From: GWB2-37-7 sp942492835 | GTDB lineage: Bacteria; Bacillota; Clostridia; Lutisporales; Lutisporaceae | Assembly: GCA_942492835.1 (NCBI GenBank) | Contig: OW818645.1 | Location: forward strand, 2,294,001-2,358,000 | DNA length: 64,000 nucleotides | Reading direction: 5' to 3' | In this document: in pieces, positions 42,951-50,400 of the stretch | Numbering within the stretch: position 1 is the first letter of the stretch | Layout: the number at the start of each line of letters is the position of its first letter | The notes under the pieces: model-generated | Databases searched by the model: none | Told to the model about the DNA's origin: nothing | The model's input: the letters and a program-made list of their open reading frames with translations, nothing else | Translations under genes and position numbers: made by a program

Positions 42951-42990
42951 TGAGAGAGACTTAGGGGGAGGTTACCTAGGTCTACTTACT

Positions 42991-43038
42991 TTTAATACTA
43001 TTGTAGAAATGGCACTAGGGGGAGAAGGCAATGAATAG
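42991..43038 (+). CDS. 3' exon of the permease-peptidase gene
   Basis: Fifteen codons (FNTIVEMALGGEGNE) and a TAG follow the intron. Joined to codon 753 of the upstream exon they give AAQMI-FNTIVEMALGG, a plausible closing helix for an M28-like fold. The stop overlaps the OppD ATG in ATGAATAG, the same overlap type as OppF/OppB. Confidence 0.7.
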   Translation, partial: FNTIVEMALGGEGNE

Positions 43039-44002
43039 TATATTGAAGGTAAATAATCTAAAAACATACTTCTTCACAGAAAAGCAAGAGATTAAGGCAG
43101 TTGATGGTATATCCTTTGATATCTCCAAAAACGAAACCTTAGCAGTGGTTGGAGAGTCAGGAAGCGGAAAAAGTGTTACTGCATTATCAATTATGAGGCT
43201 TATAGACTTTCCAGGGAAGATAATTGAAGGGGAGATAAGCTATAATAACAAAAATTTGCGTGATTTACCCATAAAAGAGATAAGTAAAATAAGAGGAAAT
43301 AAAATTTCAATGATACATCAAGACCCTATGAATTCTCTTAACCCTGTCATATCAGTAGGCGAACAGATAAGAGAGGTACTTATTATACATAAGACTGTGC
43401 CAAAGGCTCAAGCAAAAGCGAAGGCATTAGAGCTTATGAAGCAAGTCAGTATTCCTGAAGTGGAGCTAAGATATAATGATTTACCGTCAAAGTTCAGTGG
43501 AGGAATGAAGCAAAGAATAATGGTAGCTATGGCAATAGCATGTAATCCGGAGATACTTATAGCAGACGAGCCTACAACAGCACTTGATGTTACTAAACAA
43601 GCGGATATATTAGCACTTATAAATAAGATGAAAAGCAAATTAGGAATGTCTGTACTACTAATTACACATGACTTAGGAGTAGTAGCGGAAAATGCAGATA
43701 GAGTTATAGTAATGTATTGCGGACAAATAATGGAGGAAGCCAGCGTAGAGGATTTATTTAAGAAGCCCCTCCATCCCTATACTACAGGGCTAATGAAATG
43801 TATTCCTAGAATTGATGCAGTGTCTGATAATTTATATGCTATACCAGGATATATACCCAATGCAGGTAACTATTCTAACGGATGCAGATTTAATGACAGA
43901 TGTGATAAAGTAATGGATATATGTAAAAAGAAAATGCCTGAGCTAGTGGAGACAGAGGAAGGGCATAAGGTAAGATGCTGGCTAAATCATTCTGAACGGT
44001 AA
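43031..44002 (+). CDS. Oligopeptide/dipeptide ABC transporter ATP-binding protein (OppD-like)
   Basis: 323-residue second ATPase of the peptide importer. Walker A GESGSGKSVTALSIMRL, signature SGGMKQRIMVAMAI, Walker B ILIADEPTTALDVT, switch VLLITHD and the C-terminal extension GCRFNDRCDKVMDIC. It has GGGGGAG eight bases before the ATG, so it can be translated even when the upstream gene is interrupted. Last gene of the operon, with a strong terminator 15 bases after the stop. Confidence 0.93.
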   Translation: MNSILKVNNLKTYFFTEKQEIKAVDGISFDISKNETLAVVGESGSGKSVTALSIMRLIDFPGKIIEGEISYNNKNLRDLPIKEISKIRGNKISMIHQDPMNSLNPVISVGEQIREVLIIHKTVPKAQAKAKALELMKQVSIPEVELRYNDLPSKFSGGMKQRIMVAMAIACNPEILIADEPTTALDVTKQADILALINKMKSKLGMSVLLITHDLGVVAENADRVIVMYCGQIMEEASVEDLFKKPLHPYTTGLMKCIPRIDAVSDNLYAIPGYIPNAGNYSNGCRFNDRCDKVMDICKKKMPELVETEEGHKVRCWLNHSER

Positions 44003-44016
44003 GAACAATATTAAAC

Positions 44017-44060
44017 AAAACTTTTGGGACAAATTAACACTTTGTCCCAAAAGTTTTTTT
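44017..44060 (+). terminator. Rho-independent terminator of the peptide ABC operon
   Basis: A perfect 17-bp stem (AAAACTTTTGGGACAAA with TTTGTCCCAAAAGTTTT) and 7-base loop, then a T run. Confidence 0.93.
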
Positions 44061-44127
44061 ATTCACCACAACCTTTGTACTTGCATATTATGTATTATAG
44101 CTGCAATGGCAATAAGGGGGTATGTTG

Positions 44128-45024
44128 ATGGACATAAAGATAGGAGATTTGGTTGGCAGAAAATCCTATGGATGCGATATTGTATTTAGGGTTCATGATA
44201 TAACAAAGCAAAACGATAAGTTCGTTATAATCTTAAAGGGTCTAAACCTGAGAATTATTGCGGATGCTCCTGAAGCAGACATAGTTAAGCTGCCACCTTC
44301 AAAAATAAATGCAGACATCACAAATTTTGATGATAGAGCATACAAACTAATGAAAAAGCTGACAAAAAGAGTGAAACATGCAGTAGCGCCTATACATCCA
44401 AGTTTTTATCGAAACGCAGAACAGGTTTTTAGGAGACCAGGAAAGGTGCTTCATTTAGATGGAGACAAGAATTACCTGGATATGTGTATGAAATCCTACA
44501 AGGAGTTAAATATTGAAGCAGTGGGAAAGGTTGTAATAGAAAACGAACAGCCTAAACTAATTGAGAGTCTTCTGGTGCAATATACTCCTGATATACTCGT
44601 ACTAACAGGTCATGATGCTTATATCAAAGTTAAGGAAACTACAAATCCTGAGCAAAAGAGGGAGGATCTACGCAATCTAGATAATTATAGAAACTCTAGA
44701 TACTTTATTGATTCTGTAAAGCTTGCACGAAAATATGAAGCATCACTTGATGATTTAGTAATATTTGCAGGAGCTTGTCAATCATACTTTGAAGGGATAA
44801 TGGAAGCAGGAGCAAACTTTGGAAGCTCCCCAGAGAGGGTAATGATACATGCTCTTGATCCTGTGATGGTATGCGAGAAAATTGCATTTACTTCTATTGA
44901 AAAAATTGTGCCACTAAAAGACATATTAACTGGAACTATCACAGGGCTAAATGGTATTGGAGGCGTCCAAACAAGAGGAAAATATAGGGATGGTATGCCC
45001 GGGTTCCTATATGGGACTGTTTAG
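44128..45024 (+). CDS. yabG: Sporulation-specific protease YabG
   Basis: 298-residue YabG cysteine protease, which processes coat and spore proteins late in sporulation. The N-terminal GDLVGRKSYGCDIVFRV, middle VLHLDGDKNYLDMC and C-terminal FAGACQSYFEGIMEAGANFGSSP (likely active-site region with a Cys) and HALDPV blocks are all family hallmarks. ATG 44128 is preferred over the ATG at 44122 because AAGGGGG is properly spaced only for it. In Bacillus yabG lies next to veg; here veg is 14 kb away. The SpoIID-like gene follows 11 bases later and is probably cotranscribed. Confidence 0.94.
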   Translation: MDIKIGDLVGRKSYGCDIVFRVHDITKQNDKFVIILKGLNLRIIADAPEADIVKLPPSKINADITNFDDRAYKLMKKLTKRVKHAVAPIHPSFYRNAEQVFRRPGKVLHLDGDKNYLDMCMKSYKELNIEAVGKVVIENEQPKLIESLLVQYTPDILVLTGHDAYIKVKETTNPEQKREDLRNLDNYRNSRYFIDSVKLARKYEASLDDLVIFAGACQSYFEGIMEAGANFGSSPERVMIHALDPVMVCEKIAFTSIEKIVPLKDILTGTITGLNGIGGVQTRGKYRDGMPGFLYGTV

Positions 45025-45035
45025 GGGGGGATAAG

Positions 45036-46430
45036 ATGTACCTTAAACTCTATAACAGCAGAGAGAAAATTACAAAGAGCATAGAGCTTGAAGAGCTTGT
45101 AGCAAATATTACCTCCGAGAGCTTGAAGGGTAGCTTTGGCATTGAAGCAGTCAAGGCATTTTCTATAATGGTGAGAACTGAGCTAGCCAGAAAATTAAAC
45201 GTATACGGAGGTACGGGCTGCTCTAAACATAAAGGCTGTGACTTGTGTGATGAGCAAGATCATTGCATAATGTTTAATATTTTAGAGGAAAACACAAATA
45301 ATGCTTATAAACAAGCTGCTTATAGTACAAAAGGTATTATACTAACCTTCGATGGTAAACCTATAAAACCCTATTTTCATTATAGGTGCGGAGGTGCAAC
45401 GGAAAACTCAGAAAACGTATTAGGCAGTAAAATCACATATTTAAGACGGGTTCTTTGTTCATACTGTAAGAACATTACCGACAGCGACGATGAAAGAATA
45501 TTTACCGTTGATGAGCTAGAGGAAATTCTAAATACTAGGATTAGCAAGCCTGACCATATATACAATTGTATAATGGGTATGTTTGAAGATATAGATGTGG
45601 ATGACCAGGGAAGAGTAAGAAGTATAAGGATAGGCAACAAAATATTCAAGGGCAATGAGCTTATGGAGCTTCTTAAGCTAAACTCCACCAGATTTAACTA
45701 TACTCCTGTGAAGTTTTTGTTTAGAAGTGCAGGCATGGGTCATGGGTTAGGCTTGTGCTTGTGTGGTGCTAGAGAGATGAGCAATTCAGGCAAAAGCTTT
45801 CAAGATATCTTATGCTATTACTATACAGGTATAAAACTTGAAACAATGCAAACAGATGAGGAAGGAAAGCCTCTAAAGGGACGGAGGTTTGTACTGGATG
45901 CAGGCTGTGGAGATGAGGATGGAAAGACACAACTAAAGATAAATGAGCTAAGTGAAGGGGAGATTAACCTTGGCATAGTAACGCGCTTAGCAAAGCTGCT
46001 TTTAGATGATGGAGCAGTAGTAAAGCTTACAAGGGAAAGTGAGTCAAAGGTTACATTATCTGATCGAGCTGAAATATCCAACATAGAGAAGCCAGACTTT
46101 TTTATATCCATACTGCAAAACTGTTTTTCAAGTCCAGGAGTATCAGGTACTGAGATATATCACTTTCGAGGAGATAAGGAAAGTGAGGGTATGTCAAAGC
46201 TCATCATAGATGAGGTGTGTAGCGCCATAGGTAGTAAAAATAGGGGAGTCAGGACGGCAGAGTTTTACTTACTGCGACAAGTGAGAGCGTCTGCAATAAT
46301 ATTGCAGTTACTGTATATAACAAACCCTAAGGATGCAGAGAAGCTTGCAGACCCTATTGTGTGGCAAAAGGTAGCAGATGCGATACATCAAGCTATATTG
46401 AAATATTATTCTGTAGATGAAAAAGAATAA
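45036..46430 (+). CDS. SpoIID-like domain fused to a degenerate N-acetylmuramoyl-L-alanine amidase domain
   Basis: 464-residue protein. Residues 1-270 are SpoIID-type: IEAVKAFSIMVRTELARKL with the catalytic Glu, the HKGCDLCDEQDHCIMF block matching the SpoIID metal-site region, YRCGGATENSENV, and GMGHGLGLCLCGAREMSNSG. Residues ~285-455 resemble Amidase_3, but three of four zinc or catalytic residues are gone: AGCGDEDG (Cys for His), SILQN (Leu for His) and LQLLYITN (Gln for Glu). There is no signal peptide. The protein may therefore cut peptidoglycan as a lytic transglycosylase-like enzyme and use the second domain only to bind it. GGGGGGGATAAG precedes the ATG, right after yabG. Confidence 0.85.
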   Translation: MYLKLYNSREKITKSIELEELVANITSESLKGSFGIEAVKAFSIMVRTELARKLNVYGGTGCSKHKGCDLCDEQDHCIMFNILEENTNNAYKQAAYSTKGIILTFDGKPIKPYFHYRCGGATENSENVLGSKITYLRRVLCSYCKNITDSDDERIFTVDELEEILNTRISKPDHIYNCIMGMFEDIDVDDQGRVRSIRIGNKIFKGNELMELLKLNSTRFNYTPVKFLFRSAGMGHGLGLCLCGAREMSNSGKSFQDILCYYYTGIKLETMQTDEEGKPLKGRRFVLDAGCGDEDGKTQLKINELSEGEINLGIVTRLAKLLLDDGAVVKLTRESESKVTLSDRAEISNIEKPDFFISILQNCFSSPGVSGTEIYHFRGDKESEGMSKLIIDEVCSAIGSKNRGVRTAEFYLLRQVRASAIILQLLYITNPKDAEKLADPIVWQKVADAIHQAILKYYSVDEKE

Positions 46431-46492
46431 GATACAGTGTCAAAGAAAGCTCTATAAATTTTATAGGGCTTTCTTTGACACTGTATCTTTGA
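46429..46492. terminator. Strong bidirectional terminator
   Basis: A perfect 22-bp inverted repeat (46429-46450 with 46468-46489, core GATACAGTGTCAAAGAAAGC) lies between two converging genes, with a short T run. Confidence 0.85.
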
Positions 46493-46506
46493 GATACACT
46501 TATAGT

Positions 46507-46917
46507 TTAAAGAAATGGCGATTTTACTCCAAAATAGGGATTATCCATTTCACCCTCATTATAACACCAAATACCTCCATATGCTTTTACTGAGACACTT
46601 AACACAGAACAATCTTCAAACTCAAATAAAAGTTGGGGCGTATCAGGATACTTAGTATGCTTGGGATGAAATTTAAGCTCTATACCTTCACTAAACAGTA
46701 TTATTACTTTATCAACTTTGATTTGAAAAATCCCTCTAAAACTGCTTGCTTTGGTTATAATCTTACCTTTTAAAATACTATTGCACGTTTTCGGATCACC
46801 ATAATACCATGCAATTTTTTTTGGAGTATGAGCATCAATTACACAGGCTATTCGTTTCCCGTTGATTGCATCAACGATTTGAGATTCTTGGGTTTCTGCT
46901 ATTAAACTTCTTATCAT
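46507..46917 (-). pseudogene. Truncated Fpg/Nei-type DNA glycosylase-like gene
   Basis: 136 residues that resemble the N-terminal domain of Fpg/Nei-like glycosylases (INGKRIACVIDAHTPKKIAWYYGDP, then LLFEFEDCSVLSVSVKAYGGIWC). Family members are about 270 residues and start with Pro-Glu after Met. Here the N-terminus is MIRSLIAE, without the catalytic pair, and the chain stops at KSPFL just where the helix-two-turn-helix and zinc finger should begin. No downstream continuation is visible in another frame before the terminator. No good ribosome site is seen. I read it as a decayed remnant; a domesticated single-domain protein is the alternative. Confidence 0.55.
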
Positions 46918-47122
46918 AATCGTATCAAAATCACTCTCTTCATATTTAATATGTAAATCTTACATTGTGTACTGAAATTTTAAAATATAGCACATAAAGT
47001 TCGCACTAAGTACATATTATATAGTACGTGAGGTTCATTGTCAAGATGTGATGTACGAGTTGTTCAAATGATTTTAATTAGTTTAATAAAAAGATATAAT
47101 TCAGTAGAAGGAGTGATAGCCC

Positions 47123-47458
47123 TTGAACAGAAAGCCTTTGAACAGAATAAGAGAATTAAGAAAACAAAGAGGTATGACCCAAGCTAATCTAGCAAAAATA
47201 TTACAGGTTTCAGATCGTGCAGTTGGGTTTTATGAAACTGGTGATAGAGATCCTGACACAGAAACGCTTATTATACTATCTGATTTTTTTGGTGTATCAG
47301 TAGATTACTTACTTGGACATTCAAATATTAGAGATTTTGACTATAAACAGAAATCTCAGAGTATTATTGTAAATTTTGGTGATGAGCTTCCATCAGAAGC
47401 AAAGGATGATTTTAAAATATTAGAAGAATTCATTAGATATAAGTATAGAAAAAAATAA
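47123..47458 (+). CDS. XRE family transcriptional regulator
   Basis: 111-residue regulator with an N-terminal Cro/C1-type helix-turn-helix (RIRELRKQRGMTQANLAKILQVSDRAVGFYETGDRDP), followed by FFGVSVDYLLGHS and a short charged C-terminal part. It starts at TTG 47123 behind GAAGGAG; an in-frame TTG at 47138 repeats the TTGAACAGA sequence and is less likely. About 100 bases upstream are two GTAC-containing sequences (near 47009-47028) that may be an operator for self-control. Its target is unknown; prophage origin is possible, though no phage genes are near. Confidence 0.9.
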   Translation: MNRKPLNRIRELRKQRGMTQANLAKILQVSDRAVGFYETGDRDPDTETLIILSDFFGVSVDYLLGHSNIRDFDYKQKSQSIIVNFGDELPSEAKDDFKILEEFIRYKYRKK

Positions 47459-47490
47459 TGACATGTACTAAGTACATGTCATTATTTTTT
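47457..47490. terminator. Bidirectional terminator
   Basis: AATGACATGTACT and AGTACATGTCATT form a 13-bp stem with a T run after it, between two converging genes; it overlaps the XRE gene stop. Confidence 0.85.
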
Positions 47491-47491
47491 C

Positions 47492-50400
47492 TTATATTAT
47501 AGTTGCTATCAAGTTACTTAAGATATTAATAAAATTAAGCTCGTTAACACCAAATTCTTTATTCTTAGTTGAGGCTGACAGGTATATTACACCTTTTATC
47601 TCATCTTTAACTATAACAGGTATAGCTAAAATCGAGTACCAGTCTGGTAATCCAGTAATAATATCATTATTTCCAAAATCATCCCAATCTATCAAAACAA
47701 CGCCTTGTTTACTCTCAATAACGGATTTTACTATACTTATATTAAAGTTAATGTTTTGAGTCCATTCCTCTTTCTTAGACTTTCTTCCAAAAATTTCAAC
47801 AACTTCTTCATTTTCAATCAAAAGTAGTGTGCCTAATTGAGCTTCTATGATTTCTATCATTCTTCCTAAGAAGTTATAAATTTTTTCCTTCTTAGAAACA
47901 TTTTTATTTATGATTTGAATAAGCTCAACAAGGGCAAGTATATTTCTAGAGTCCTGTACTAAGTTTCCAGAAATAATTCCACTTAGATTATTTGTTGGCT
48001 TAACTTTATTTAGAAATTCGCTGTCCCAAGCCTGGCATCTATTTCTACCACTTTCCTTTGCTACATATAGGGCTTGATCTGCCTTATTTACAAGCTCCTG
48101 CACTATTTGCCCATGAACAGGATAAGAAACTACTCCTAAACTAACTGTAACATCAGCCTTATCCCCTAGTATACTTTCAAGCTGAATCTTCTTCCTTAAT
48201 TCATCAGCAATAATTAATGCTTCATTAATGCCTTTGCCTGGAAGGATAACGATAAATTCCTCTCCTCCATATCTTCCAAGGTAATCATCTCTATCAATAT
48301 TGTCCAATACAATCCTTGATACCCGTCGTAGAACCTCATCACCTGTTTGATGTCCAAACCTATCATTTATACTTTTAAATCTGTCAAGATCATACATTAT
48401 TATGCTGAAGGCTTCTCCATAGTTGCTAGAGCTCTCTATTACGTTACGGAGAGTGTCCTCCAAGTATTTTCTTGTTAATGCACCAGTCAGCTTATCAATG
48501 GAAGCTGCTAGGGTCAATTGATGTTTTTCTATTAGCAATGCTAAGAAATTACAGAATCTAATGCACTTCTTAAGTCCTTCATCAGTAAAATTATTCAATA
48601 TTCTATCTGATTCCAAGTATAAATAACCTATAATATTGTCTCTAGGATTTAAAGTTTTTAATTTTTCTATCTTAACACCGATACTGCTATGAGAATTATG
48701 GACAGTAATAGGAATACATAAGCATGCATCTATATCTTCAGATAATAAATTAATGTCACCTTCGTTTTTTATCGACTTTTTAGTTAGCAAAATTGGTTCC
48801 ATAGAGGCCTTTACCCTATCAAATATATATCTGTTTGAGGGGAGGTCATAGCTCTCATTAATAGAGGAAATTACGCTTAAGTCCTGGCGCTGTCCCGCTA
48901 TAACTACCAAGCCTCTTGTTGATAAGGTTATTGCAGCCAGATATTTTATTACCAATTCGATATTATTAATAGCATCACTGCTTATATTGCTTAGGATATC
49001 TCCTTCACTTATTATACTTTTGGGCAAGTTCGATATATAAAGCTCACTTATAGAATGAATAAAATCTTTATTCTCCATAAAATTACTTGCTTCATCTATG
49101 CTTAGTAACTCATATAACTCTGAAAAGGATTCTAACTCAAATTTATCTTCAAACTCTTGAAGGTTACTTTCTTCTTCTCCTGATAAAATAGCTTTGATAT
49201 ATTTAGTTCTGTTAAAGACACGTGCAAGCTTATAACTGTTAATATACACCAATTTATAATCATCTGGAACTTGATATATAAGATTTTTTAATAATTCACA
49301 AGCTTCAATATAGTAATTCGCAGAATAATAATAATTTCCCTTTGAGAAATAATAGTTTCCGAGCTGTGTGGTTATTTTTGCTATAAGCTTCTTGTTTTTT
49401 GCACTCTTAGCTGATTTCAAACCTTTTAATAATGTCGTTACACAGTTTTCTTCTGTTCCACTTATACCCTTTGCATAATAATATTTAGCCTTAACTATAT
49501 CATGAATTGAGGCTGACATAGATTTTTCTGCCTCAATAAGCATTTTATTAGCATTTTTATGATCTTTCTTTGCGCCGAGAACGATTGCTGCATTGCTTAA
49601 AGCGGTAACTTTAGTTTGAGCTGAAACAAATCTCTCACAGCTAGCAAGTATTTTCTTTATGTTTGAATTATAAGTACCTTCATCCTTGAATCTTAATTTA
49701 TTAATATTGTCTTGTATTATAAAATCAAACTTATCTATGGATGCATCATTTTTATAAAACTTTACTGCTTTGGAGACAAATTCCTCTGATTTTTCAAACT
49801 CACCAAAGGTATCATATAACGCTGCACTGGATTTGTAAAATTCAACAATATCTAATCCATCCTCTGGAGATTTTTCAATCGATTTTTGACATAAATTATG
49901 ATAATGAAATGCTTCAGAGTAATTGTCCATGTCAATACATACAAAGGTTAAAGCGTTATAAAGGAAGAAAATCTCATTTTCAAAATTTATTTCTAATGAT
50001 TTTTCTAAGGCGAGCTTATAATAATCATAGGCAGCTTGATAATCAAATTTAATACTATAAATAACTGCTATATTTACTAGTCCCAATATTTCACTAGACA
50101 ATAAGCCGTACTCTTCACTTAAATTTTTAACTCTGATAAAATTTTCTAAAGACTTTTCTGTATCTTCATAATAGTCAGTATAAATACCTCCGATATTATT
50201 TAAGGCATATAAGATTCCTCTTGTATAACCAGCAATTTCAAGTAGCTTTATTGCCTCCTTATAAAGGTTTAGAGCTTCATCGATTCTACTCACCTTAGAG
50301 TACATAAACGCTAAAAGTCTACAAGTATTTCCCTTTGTCTTTGCGAACTCATCACTACATTCATCAAGCAATTCTACACATAACTTGATACTTTCCTCGA

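Larger units (their letters stand above)
41123..42990 (+). mobile_element. Group II intron with reverse transcriptase/maturase
   Basis: The element begins with GTGCGCC, the conserved group II 5' end, and holds about 540 bases of structured RNA (domains I-IV), the maturase gene 41669-42913, and a 34-base domain V at 42917-42950. It ends near TCTACTTACT. The 3' edge is either 42989 (ending in AC, the usual AY rule) or 42990 (which restores the host reading frame exactly); the sequence alone cannot decide. It interrupts the permease-peptidase gene 15 codons before its stop, in the sense orientation, so splicing can rescue the protein. Confidence 0.92.
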
